Assembly: GCA_050952125.1 (NCBI GenBank)
Contig: JBMNKK010000003.1
Location: 372,001 to 436,000 of the forward strand
From: UBA3951 sp050952125
Lineage (GTDB): Bacteria > Bacillota > Sulfobacillia > Fermentithermobacillales > Fermentithermobacillaceae
Reading direction: 5' to 3'
Length of the DNA: 64,000 nt
The translations under genes were made by a program, and so were the position numbers. Numbering within the stretch: position 1 is the first letter of the stretch; each line of letters begins with the position of its first letter. Below the pieces are notes generated by a model that saw only the letters and a list, made by a program, of their open reading frames with translations, searched no databases and was not told where the DNA came from. Shown here piece by piece: positions 42,313-50,429 of this stretch.

Positions 42313-43646
42313 GATTCACGTCTGGCTCTCGCGATGAAAAAGCCGTCAGTTCCCGCATCCTGCGGCAAGAGGTAACGGTACCCCGGCCCGGCGAACGGCT
42401 CGCCCGAGAACAGCGCGGCGACGCCTTCCGGGACTGCAGATGCAGGATCCTCAGGGACCATATCATGGGCGGTGTGTAGAAACTCCGCCCAGACAAGCTC
42501 GTTCTCCTCCGCGGTTAAGGTGCAGGTGCTGTACACGATGACTCCGCCCGGCTTAAGGTGCCGCACAGCAGCCTTGAGAAGCTCCTTCTGCCTCGAAGCC
42601 ATGCCCGGTATGTCCGCCTCCCTCCGGTTCCACCTGAGGTCGGCGTTACGTCGAATCACGCCCAAACCTGAGCACGGCGCATCAACCAGGATACGGTCGA
42701 AGAGAAGGTCGCCGCCGCCGGCAAGAGAGTGGCCCGGACCTCGCGCGGCGTCAGCGTGAAGAACCGTGACAAACGGAAATCCCATCCGCCCGACCGTCTC
42801 ACGCACCATCTTCACCCGGTCTTGGGAGATGTCTGTGGCGACAAGTATCCCTTTCCCATCCATCATCTCTGCAAGATGCTCGGTTTTTCCTCCCGGCGCC
42901 GCACAGGCGTCCCACACGGCCTCGTAAGGTCTCGCCGCGACCACCATAGACACAATCTGTGCGGCCTCGTCTTGCACCAGGAACTCACCCTCTGCGAAAC
43001 CCGGCAGCCCGGATACCTCATGGCCTCGCGTGAGCACCACGGAACCGGGAATTCGCCCGGGCCGTGCGCCGATGCCCGCGCGTTCCAGCCGGGCAATGAA
43101 AGACTCTACGGAGGTTAGGGATCTGTTCGCCCGGAGCACTAAAGGAGGCGCTTCATTGCCGAAGTCGCACAACCTGAAAGCAGCCTCAAGGCCGAACTTC
43201 TCGATGAAAACGCGGGATATCCATTCGGGGTACGAGAAGCGAATGGAGGCGTATGAAACCGGATTGTCGTCGGGAGAAGGCAATTCCACGTGACCGAGGC
43301 TGCGAGATACAGAGCGAAGGACCGCGTTAACGAACGCCCTCTCTCCTCTGCTCTTAAGGCAGTCAACGGCCGTCGACACGGAGGCATAGGGCGGCGCGCC
43401 CATTAGGAGCATCTGGTACGCTCCGATGCGCAGCGCAGCGAGCACGCGGGGAGTCAGGGTATTCACGCTCCGGCTCGAAAACGACTCCAGATAGTAGTCC
43501 AGCAGCCCCTGCCACTTCGTGGTGCCGTTTACCAGGCGTTCGGCTAAGGCTCGATCGCTCGCTTTGGAGAGCTTGGAAAGGTAAAAGCCCCGGGAACTCC
43601 CCCTCTTATCGGTCAGGATCCTAAGGGCAGCTTCCCGGGGCAACAA
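42309..43646 (-). CDS. rsmB: 16S rRNA m5C967 methyltransferase RsmB
   Basis: N-terminal NusB-like RNA-binding domain (about 1-140) and a Rossmann methyltransferase domain: VWDACAAPGGKTEHLAE (SAM), LVDAPCSGLGVIRRN (catalytic Cys region) and YSTCTLTAEENE. 445 aa. Follows the YugP-type gene by 1 base and overlaps rlmN. Confidence 0.96.
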   Translation of the reverse strand: MLPREAALRILTDKRGSSRGFYLSKLSKASDRALAERLVNGTTKWQGLLDYYLESFSSRSVNTLTPRVLAALRIGAYQMLLMGAPPYASVSTAVDCLKSRGERAFVNAVLRSVSRSLGHVELPSPDDNPVSYASIRFSYPEWISRVFIEKFGLEAAFRLCDFGNEAPPLVLRANRSLTSVESFIARLERAGIGARPGRIPGSVVLTRGHEVSGLPGFAEGEFLVQDEAAQIVSMVVAARPYEAVWDACAAPGGKTEHLAEMMDGKGILVATDISQDRVKMVRETVGRMGFPFVTVLHADAARGPGHSLAGGGDLLFDRILVDAPCSGLGVIRRNADLRWNRREADIPGMASRQKELLKAAVRHLKPGGVIVYSTCTLTAEENELVWAEFLHTAHDMVPEDPASAVPEGVAALFSGEPFAGPGYRYLLPQDAGTDGFFIARARRES

Positions 43647-43647
43647 G

Positions 43648-44334
43648 TCAGCGTCTGTTCCTTCCCCTCAGAAGTAGGAGGCGGAGGAACTGAGCGACTG
43701 CAACGGCTGTGCCCGCCACATACGTTAGGGCCGCCGCATTCAGCATGTTTCCCATGGGAACCACTTCAGCCGGAGCTACAGCCCCTGAAACCTGCAGCAT
43801 GTCGAGGGCACGCTTGGATGCGTTGAACTCGACCGGCAAGGTAATGGCTTGGAACAGAACGGCTCCCAAGAAGAACAGGAGGCCGATATCCATGAGGAGC
43901 CCTGACTGGAAGACGAGCCCTATGAAAAAGAGCGGGATCGCGGCCTGCGAGGTGAAACTCGCCACCGGGACCAGGCCGTTGCGGATCGCCAGGGGAGCGT
44001 ATCCTACCGAGTGCTGCACCGCGTGGCCCACCTCATGCGCCGCGACAGCGATCGCCGCGACTGAAGGGCTGGAAAATGTGGAGTCCGACAACCGAAGGGT
44101 TCTTGTGCGCGGGTCATAGTGGTCGGTCAGCTCTCCGCGCTGCCTTTCTATCCTCACATCGCCGAGTCCCGCATCGCTGAGAAGCGAAGCGGCAACTTCG
44201 TAAGCCGGCCTGCCGGCACTTGACAACTGGCGGGAATAGGTGTTGAACGCCGACCTAACCTTAGCCTGCGCCCACATGGCAAAGATAATTGCCGGAAGGA
44301 CGAAGAGAAGGTAGCCTTCATCGAACCAGAACAT
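43648..44334 (-). CDS. YugP-type zinc metallopeptidase
   Basis: Membrane-embedded neutral zinc metallopeptidase (DUF2016/Zn_peptidase_2). One N-terminal helix, HEVGHAVQH as zinc site, then further hydrophobic helices; VEFNASKRALDML is conserved in the family. 228 aa. Position between fmt and rsmB is common in Bacillota; substrate unknown. Confidence 0.9.
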   Translation of the reverse strand: MFWFDEGYLLFVLPAIIFAMWAQAKVRSAFNTYSRQLSSAGRPAYEVAASLLSDAGLGDVRIERQRGELTDHYDPRTRTLRLSDSTFSSPSVAAIAVAAHEVGHAVQHSVGYAPLAIRNGLVPVASFTSQAAIPLFFIGLVFQSGLLMDIGLLFFLGAVLFQAITLPVEFNASKRALDMLQVSGAVAPAEVVPMGNMLNAAALTYVAGTAVAVAQFLRLLLLRGRNRR

Positions 44335-44336
44335 AC

Positions 44337-45794
44337 TTACTCCCCCCCATTAGAAAAACTACTGACTGAACTTCTACCTATCAAGAAGGCCTTGGCGCTC
44401 ATGGGTTTTCGCCCTTCAGGCTGCACCAGAAGTACAGCTAGAGGGCCGTCGCCGCACTGCACCAGGGCATGGTCGCCTTCTATCCCGATTATGCTTCCGT
44501 ACCTTGCGGAATGTGCGGTCGAAACGGGAGGAATGCGGGTCTCCCAAATCTTAATACGCTCTTTATCCACAAAAGTCACCGCGCCTGGCCTCGGCGAAAG
44601 CGCCCTTACCAGGTTATGAACAGACTCGCGGGACTTCGACCAATCGATTATTTCCTCGCCCCTCCTAAGGTGCCTTGCCGTAGTCGCAAGGGCTTCGTCT
44701 TGGGGAGTCCTGCGGTCCGAACCTGCAGCCACAAGGCAGCATGCTTGGATGAGCGCATGAGCACCGAGCGAAGCCAACCTCTTCAGAAGCGTGCCAAATG
44801 TCTCGTTAGGTCCTATCTCTACTGTCTTCTGCAGCACAATATCTCCCGCATCCATCTTCTCACTCAGGTGGATGATCGTGACTCCGGTTGCCTTGTCGCC
44901 GTTCATGATCGCTCTCTGTATAGGGTTGCCGCCTCTATACTTCGGTAACAAAGACGGGTGGACGTTCAAGCACGCGAGGGCGGGCGCGTCAAGCACCGCT
45001 GTGGGCAGCTTCTGCCCAAAAGCGGCCACCACGACAAAGTCGGGCGCAATTTCACGTATCTTTGCCACCACACCCGGGTCTCCGACGTCCTCGCAAGTGA
45101 GCACCGGCAGATCCAGCTCAATGGCTCGCTCCTTCACAGGAGTCGCACGGAGCTCCCGCTTTCGCCCAAAGGGACGGTCAGGTTGAGTCACCACGAGCTC
45201 GACTTTGACGCCCGCGTTCACCAGTTCGTCCAGGCTGGGAACAGCGAACTCAGGGCTGCCCATAAACACCGCCTTAAGAGGGCTGGGCGAAAGCGCCTCC
45301 GCGCCGGACTCACCGTCTGTCTGCTCTTCCGGTTCTTTCTTGACCTCGGAAATGGTGGTAGCACGGTCCACATAGAGAACGCCGTCCAGGTGGTCGATCT
45401 CGTGCAGGAGAGCTCTCGCCAAGTATCCCTCTCCCTCAATCCATACATCGTGACCGTCCCTGTCGAGCGCCTTGACAGTCACTCTCAAAGGCCTCTCTAC
45501 CTCTCCAACATAACCCGGCCAGCTTAAGCACCCTTCAATTCCGGTCTGTGTTTCCTCAGAGGCGGAAACCACCTCGGGATTAACCAGGAAGTACGGGCCT
45601 TCTCCTATGTCAACGACAACCATGCGCTTAGAGATGCCCACCTGAGGAGCGGCCAACCCCGCCCCCGACGCCGCGCGCATGGTTTCCAACATATCATCCA
45701 GAGTCTTTCTTATGGAATTATTAACCCTCGGCACGGCCTTGCATTTCTTCCGCAAGACCGGGTCTCCGAACTGTCTTATCTCGAGATTCGCCAA
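44337..45794 (-). CDS. Peptide deformylase-methionyl-tRNA formyltransferase fusion
   Basis: One continuous 485-codon frame containing two enzymes. Residues 1-145 are peptide deformylase with GAGLAAPQVG (44-53), EGCLSW (88-92, metal Cys89) and HEIDH (131-135). A 25-residue acidic linker follows. Residues 173-485 are methionyl-tRNA formyltransferase: AVFMGSPEFAVPSL, LNVHPSLLPKYRGGNPIQRA with Asn277 and His279, and Asp315 in MDAGDI, matching the E. coli N106/H108/D144 triad, then the C-terminal OB domain. Both halves are of full length with all key residues. def and fmt are usually adjacent separate genes. Formylation and its removal are thus tied in one protein. Confidence 0.95.
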   Translation of the reverse strand: MANLEIRQFGDPVLRKKCKAVPRVNNSIRKTLDDMLETMRAASGAGLAAPQVGISKRMVVVDIGEGPYFLVNPEVVSASEETQTGIEGCLSWPGYVGEVERPLRVTVKALDRDGHDVWIEGEGYLARALLHEIDHLDGVLYVDRATTISEVKKEPEEQTDGESGAEALSPSPLKAVFMGSPEFAVPSLDELVNAGVKVELVVTQPDRPFGRKRELRATPVKERAIELDLPVLTCEDVGDPGVVAKIREIAPDFVVVAAFGQKLPTAVLDAPALACLNVHPSLLPKYRGGNPIQRAIMNGDKATGVTIIHLSEKMDAGDIVLQKTVEIGPNETFGTLLKRLASLGAHALIQACCLVAAGSDRRTPQDEALATTARHLRRGEEIIDWSKSRESVHNLVRALSPRPGAVTFVDKERIKIWETRIPPVSTAHSARYGSIIGIEGDHALVQCGDGPLAVLLVQPEGRKPMSAKAFLIGRSSVSSFSNGGE

Positions 45795-45869
45795 TCCTTA
45801 TCACCTTTCGTCGCCGGTGTATATACGATCAGCACATTCTATGAGCCCAGCGAGGGAGCGAGTCAAGCG

Positions 45870-47831
45870 CTACTCCATGTCTACCGGCTCTACGTCGATG
45901 ACCACTCGAACCGCACTTGTTCTGGGCAAGAGCGACACGGCCCGGCGGCAAAGAGCCGCCATAGCTTCGTGGTCCTCACCGCGAAGCGCAATCTGCCACC
46001 AATGAACCCCGCGGACTCTAGGCTTTGGCGCGGGAACAGGGCCCAAAACCCTCACGCTATCGTCGCTCTCGGCAAGACGCGCGAACATAGACGCGGTGTC
46101 CTTCACTCTCTCAAACGTCTTGCCCCCAAAACGGACCTTGAAAATCTCCCTAAACGGAGGATACCCGAGCATCCGCCTGTGCTGCAACTCGGTCTCGTAA
46201 AAGAGAAACCTGTCCGTCACTCCCCTTACGGCGTGATGGTCCGGATTGCGTGTCTGGATCATGTAAGTCCCTCTGAAATCCTCAGTAGAGACAACAAGGT
46301 CGCCCAGCCGCGCCAGGATCTGGTATGCCCTCTCCGACGCTCGGAAGTCCGGAAGGCTAAGTGCCGTATCCGCAGAGAGAACTCCCACAAAACCTATATC
46401 GCCGGGAAGCCTCATCCCTAGCACCATCTGGGTGGCCAAGAGGCAGGACGGAGAACTCCGGCCGAACCGCCTCACGGTCTCATCAGGGCTCACCGTTTTC
46501 GAAGCGTCAACGTCGAGTCTGAAGACCTCGGTTCCCGGGAACTTCTTCTTGAACTCGGCCTCCGCCTTTTCGATGCCGGCTCCCGACATGCGCCAACGGT
46601 GCCCGCCGCAAGTGGGGCAGACTACCGGCGCCTCCTCCCTGTACCCGCAAGTGTGGCAGACCATCTGCCCCTCCTTCGCGTGGTGAGAAAGGGGTACGCC
46701 GCACTTTGGACATATAATCGCGCTGCCGCAATCGCGGCACGAGACCTGCGATGAATCGCCGCGCCTGTTCAGGAACAACACGGCTCTCTTGCCGCTGGAG
46801 AAGGCTCTCTCGAGCTCACTTTTCATGGGCTCGGATATTACCTCGCGGCTCGGCCGCGCATCCCTCATGTCCAGAAAGACCACTTCGCGGGTCAAAGACT
46901 CGTGAGGAGGTTCCTCCTCCGTGAAAGAGGCCCACCCCTCTTCATGGGCACGCCAAAACGTGTCTACGCTTGGATGCGATGCTCCAAATAGAACTCTTGC
47001 GCCTGAACGCGCCCTGTAACGCGCCACTGTCTGGGCGCTGTAGAAGGGGCGTTCCAACGACTTGTACGAAGTTGACGGCTCATCGTCGACGACAATCAGA
47101 CCCAGATCCCGCACCGGAGCAAAGACTGCCGATCTGGTGCCGACGGCCACTCGCTTTTCTCCCTTGGCAAGAGACAACCACGCGCCTCTCCTGGTAACCC
47201 CGGTCATCTCCGAATGGAGCGAGCAGACTTCGCCCGGTGCCTCTCTTGCCAGCCTCTCCAGGGCCTCCCCCAGGTTCCTCACCTCAGGCGTGAGGAAAAT
47301 AACGCCTTTGCCCGAACTAAGCGCCTCCCGTACTGCTGCCAAGTACCGTTTCCACCGAAATGAGGGTCTTCCCCAGACCAGCTCGGGAACGGGCTTAAGG
47401 GCTATGGGCGTGGGACTCGCCTGCGATTCACCAGAGCGGAAAGGAGGTGCTGCCTCGCTGAAGCCCCCCTCCTTCATGATCCGCGCCACGCTCTTCTTGG
47501 GCGCGACCGGCGGCCAGAGGCAAGACCAGAGCGACGCAATGGAGTCACAGTAGTGCGCGGCAAGCCGCTCTCCTAGATCCAGAAGGTCAGCATCAGGGAG
47601 GAAATCGAGGTCGTAGACGTACTCAACGCTTTTTACGCCCATGTGAGCGTGGTGGGCCGCATCGCCGACAACATATCCGTCCACATGGCTTCTGGCAAAC
47701 GGAACGCGCACTCTAGCACCGCGCGGAAGGGCGATTTCTTCCGGTAAAGAATAAGTGAACTCCCGGTCACCTACTGCGGGGACGTCAACAATGACGTCTA
47801 TGTATCTCTCGCTCATTCGCTTCCGGGACAC
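45870..47831 (-). CDS. priA: PriA-like primosomal protein with decayed helicase motifs
   Basis: N-terminal 3'-DNA-binding domain (YIDVIVDVPAVGDREFTYSL), zinc region with CRDC, CPKC, CHTC and CPTC, and the PriA C-terminal domain (MLGYPPF). Helicase motifs are lost: the position of GVTGSGKTEVYL reads GRPSFRWKRYL, DEEH reads DDEP in VVDDEPSTSYKS, and the QVAGRAGR motif reads ILARLGDLVVS. The TQM and LPDFRASER blocks remain, so the fold is PriA. Actinobacterial PriA shows a similar loss. It probably loads the primosome without unwinding. GTG 47831 has GGAGGGG nine bases upstream; 47849 and ATG 47816 are alternatives. Confidence 0.9.
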   Translation of the reverse strand: MSRKRMSERYIDVIVDVPAVGDREFTYSLPEEIALPRGARVRVPFARSHVDGYVVGDAAHHAHMGVKSVEYVYDLDFLPDADLLDLGERLAAHYCDSIASLWSCLWPPVAPKKSVARIMKEGGFSEAAPPFRSGESQASPTPIALKPVPELVWGRPSFRWKRYLAAVREALSSGKGVIFLTPEVRNLGEALERLAREAPGEVCSLHSEMTGVTRRGAWLSLAKGEKRVAVGTRSAVFAPVRDLGLIVVDDEPSTSYKSLERPFYSAQTVARYRARSGARVLFGASHPSVDTFWRAHEEGWASFTEEEPPHESLTREVVFLDMRDARPSREVISEPMKSELERAFSSGKRAVLFLNRRGDSSQVSCRDCGSAIICPKCGVPLSHHAKEGQMVCHTCGYREEAPVVCPTCGGHRWRMSGAGIEKAEAEFKKKFPGTEVFRLDVDASKTVSPDETVRRFGRSSPSCLLATQMVLGMRLPGDIGFVGVLSADTALSLPDFRASERAYQILARLGDLVVSTEDFRGTYMIQTRNPDHHAVRGVTDRFLFYETELQHRRMLGYPPFREIFKVRFGGKTFERVKDTASMFARLAESDDSVRVLGPVPAPKPRVRGVHWWQIALRGEDHEAMAALCRRAVSLLPRTSAVRVVIDVEPVDME

Positions 47832-47850
47832 GGGGGGTGTCCCCTCCACC

Positions 47851-48096
47851 TCACAGGAGCGGCTCTGCTTCTTGAGTCTCTGCGGTTTCTTCGGCTGCGG
47901 CAGGTTCGTCAGCCTTTATCACAATCTTGATTTTCCCGCGAGTGACCTCGTCCAACGCGATACTCACCGGTTTGCGCGACGATGAAGTAGCATGTTCTCG
48001 CCGGTTGACAATATCTCTAGCCCTCTTGGCCACCGCTATCACCAGGCTGTACTTTGATTCCAGGATGGCCCGGTCATCTCGGGGTTCTGACATCAT
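47851..48096 (-). CDS. rpoZ: RNA polymerase omega subunit
   Basis: 81 aa. SKYSLVIAVAKRARDIVN and KPVSIALDEVTRGKI match omega; the acidic tail is common. Follows gmk directly and, unusually, is followed by priA without coaBC. Confidence 0.94.
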   Translation of the reverse strand: MMSEPRDDRAILESKYSLVIAVAKRARDIVNRREHATSSSRKPVSIALDEVTRGKIKIVIKADEPAAAEETAETQEAEPLL

Positions 48097-48678
48097 TCAA
48101 GCGTCCTCCTCTTGGAAACGGGCCCGCTCTCCCGCAACGATCGCCAGCAATCTTTCCACAGCACGGTCAAGGTCAGAATTGATAATAACATAGTCGTAAT
48201 CTTTGAGATCGGACATTTCTTCAGTGGCACTGCGGAGCCTGATCTCGAGCTGGTCGGGCGTCTCGGTTCCCCGGCCGCAGATCCTCCGCCTAAGCTCCTC
48301 AACAGACGGAGGCAGGACAAACACAAAAACACCCTCCGGGTATGCCTCCCGCAAGGTCCTGGCTCCCTGAACGTCCTTTTCGAGGATTACGTCCCTTCCG
48401 CTCTCCAAGGCATCGTCAATCGCCTTCCCGGGCGTGCCGTACAGATTTCCGTATACCTCCGCCCACTCTGCCAGCCCGCCTTGGTCCTTCATGGATAGGA
48501 ATTCTTCCCTGGACACAAAGAAATAATCCACTCCGTCAGCTTCTCCGGCCCGTGGGGCCCGAGTAGTAACGGAGGGACAGAAGGTAAGCATTCCGTCTTT
48601 CGCCATAAGGGCGCGGCGCAGGGATCCCTTGCCGCACCCAGACGGAGCAGTTATGACAAAAAGCCTTCCTCTTGACAT
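48097..48678 (-). CDS. gmk: Guanylate kinase
   Basis: GMP to GDP. P-loop APSGCGKGSLRRAL, SVTTRAPRAGEADGVDYFFV (GMP binding, in part), EWAEVYGNLYGTP. 193 aa, complete. Confidence 0.97.
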   Translation of the reverse strand: MSRGRLFVITAPSGCGKGSLRRALMAKDGMLTFCPSVTTRAPRAGEADGVDYFFVSREEFLSMKDQGGLAEWAEVYGNLYGTPGKAIDDALESGRDVILEKDVQGARTLREAYPEGVFVFVLPPSVEELRRRICGRGTETPDQLEIRLRSATEEMSDLKDYDYVIINSDLDRAVERLLAIVAGERARFQEEDA

Positions 48679-48701
48679 CGGTACCTATTATCTATCTCTA
48701 G

Positions 48702-48947
48702 TTACCGGTTCTCGTCAAGCCTGGAAACAACGGTTTCAGGGTTCACAGCGCTGAGTACCACATGACCGGAATCAACCACGATAACCGCGCGAGTGCGCCG
48801 GCCATGAGTCGCGTCAACGAGCATCCCGCGGTCTCGCGCTTCTCCGATTATCCTTCGGATGGGAGCGCTTTCAGGCGACACCATTGCCACGATTCTGTCT
48901 GCCGAAACGATGTTGCCGAATCCAATGTTGACCATGCGGGTGCCCAT
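48702..48947 (-). CDS. remA: RemA/DUF370 DNA-binding protein
   Basis: VNIGFGNIVSADRIVAMVSP and IRRIIGEARDRGMLVDATHG are the RemA core; in B. subtilis it activates biofilm matrix genes. The longer open frame to 49022 overlaps mihF; ATG 48947 gives the usual start and 81 aa. Located before gmk as in other Bacillota. Confidence 0.93.
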   Translation of the reverse strand: MGTRMVNIGFGNIVSADRIVAMVSPESAPIRRIIGEARDRGMLVDATHGRRTRAVIVVDSGHVVLSAVNPETVVSRLDENR

Positions 48948-48960
48948 CGGAACCTCCCGA

Positions 48961-49275
48961 TTACTTCTCCAGGAACCGGGCGAGCAAGGCCTCTTTCTGC
49001 CTCTTGCCGAGACCCTGGACACGACGGGACTCGTCGATGCCCACTTCTTCCATGATCTTCTCGGCCTTGACTTTGCCTACTCTGGGCAGAGACTTAAGAA
49101 GGTAGGACACCTTCATCCTCTGAATAACCGCGTCATTCTTGTCGGAAAGGATGTCGGCGAATTTGACCGTACCCTTCTTCAGTTTCGCCCTGAGTTCTGC
49201 CCTGGCCCTGCGCATTGACTGAGCCTTTTCCAGCGCCTTCTTCTTTTCTGCCGGAGTCAAACTAGGAAGCGCCAC
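48961..49275 (-). CDS. mihF: Actinobacterial-type integration host factor (mIHF)
   Basis: Nucleoid-associated protein with a helix-hairpin-helix-like core. ALPSLTPAEKKKALEKA, VSYLLKSLPRVGKVKAEKIM and GLGKRQKEALLARF match mIHF of Mycobacterium and Streptomyces, where it also precedes gmk. 104 aa; GTG start with GGAGGG. It heads the 15-gene run in the place where many Bacillota have yicC. The 274 bases upstream, to the DUF4912 gene, show no further gene. Confidence 0.9.
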   Translation of the reverse strand: MALPSLTPAEKKKALEKAQSMRRARAELRAKLKKGTVKFADILSDKNDAVIQRMKVSYLLKSLPRVGKVKAEKIMEEVGIDESRRVQGLGKRQKEALLARFLEK

Positions 49276-49549
49276 GAATTCTCCCTCCTCACAGTTTATC
49301 CCTACGGAAACGAGTCTTTTCTCTGTCTACGCCCACTTTGGGCGGTATTCGCTCCAACTGGCAAAATTCCTCTTTTTGCGCAGTGATTTGAGCCGAAACA
49401 CCTACTAGAGACCGTTCGACAGGGTTTTTGGGAGGTTTCGGCATCGCCTCCACCCGCATAAAACGGCCCCGTACTCCTCATATTTACTAGAGTCAAATGA
49501 CTTACCCTGTGGTCTTTCGGATTTTAGCCTTCTGGGAGGAATCCTATTC

Positions 49550-50428
49550 GTGACTTGGCTCTTCGTACTTATAGCGGTCGTGGTGGCCTTATCGCTCGCG
49601 TTCTACATAAATCGACGAACCCGTTCACCCCTCCCCAATAGATCGTCCGGGCGGCGAGAGATGGAAGCGTCTACCGAAATAGGCATCCCTCCCGAAGAAA
49701 TCGACCCGGAAGAATCGCTTAAGAGAGACCGGCTGGCAGGGGTAGAGAGGCCCAAAGTCGGAGGTTCGAGAGCTTTGGGCGCGCTCAAACAGCGGAATCT
49801 CCGGAAAGACAATCTGTCCAAAGAAGTGGAACTGGCATGGGAAGCCTCGGAGACCATCGAATTTCAGCCCGGCGCCTACGCTTGGCCGCGCGATTTCATT
49901 GGCGAGGATAGGACGCCTACCGGCAGAGGTGAAAGGATTAAGCCGCGAAGCCCCAAAGCGTTCAGAGAGGAAGATTACTTCCTGCCAAAGAGGTACGGCG
50001 TTGACCGGCTCGTCCTCTTGGCTCGAGACCCTCAATGGGTGTACGCCTATTGGGAAATCACCCATGAAAAGTATCGCAACCTCGTTGGAAAGCGTCTTGC
50101 CGAATGGGGGTTCTCGAAACCCGCCCTTCGCCTGTACGATGTGACCTACGGGCTGCCTCCTGCCGCTCACATGGACGTTATTGTCGGCGAAAATGCGGAC
50201 AACTGGTACATACATGTAGACCGGCCACGCCACACCATAGTGGCGGAGTACGGCCGCCTCTTTGAGGGGGAGTTCGTGCCTTTCCTGAGGTCGAACCCGA
50301 TAACGCTGCCGCCAAGGAATTTCTCAATGGAAGCCGCCGATGAATGGGCGATCTTCGACTGGGCAAAGCTCTACGGGCGCTACTCAACTCGCCATGAGGT
50401 AAGTTCACCAATGCTCTGGAGGCAGTGA
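49550..50428 (+). CDS. DUF4912 protein
   Basis: One N-terminal transmembrane helix (WLFVLIAVVVALSLAFYI), a charged linker, then a DUF4912 domain (about 140-290): DRLVLLARDPQWVYAYWEIT, RLYDVTYG, WYIHVDRPRHTIVAEYGRLF (in part). The family is commonly encoded beside GH57 enzymes and may be a carbohydrate-binding fold. Only one base separates it from the branching enzyme. Confidence 0.87.
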   Translation: MTWLFVLIAVVVALSLAFYINRRTRSPLPNRSSGRREMEASTEIGIPPEEIDPEESLKRDRLAGVERPKVGGSRALGALKQRNLRKDNLSKEVELAWEASETIEFQPGAYAWPRDFIGEDRTPTGRGERIKPRSPKAFREEDYFLPKRYGVDRLVLLARDPQWVYAYWEITHEKYRNLVGKRLAEWGFSKPALRLYDVTYGLPPAAHMDVIVGENADNWYIHVDRPRHTIVAEYGRLFEGEFVPFLRSNPITLPPRNFSMEAADEWAIFDWAKLYGRYSTRHEVSSPMLWRQ

Positions 50429-50429
50429 C

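Noticed and set aside
44337..45794. Def-Fmt junction as a frameshift artefact
   Set aside because: The frame is continuous across a plausible acidic linker, both domains keep full length and all catalytic residues. Read data would still be welcome.
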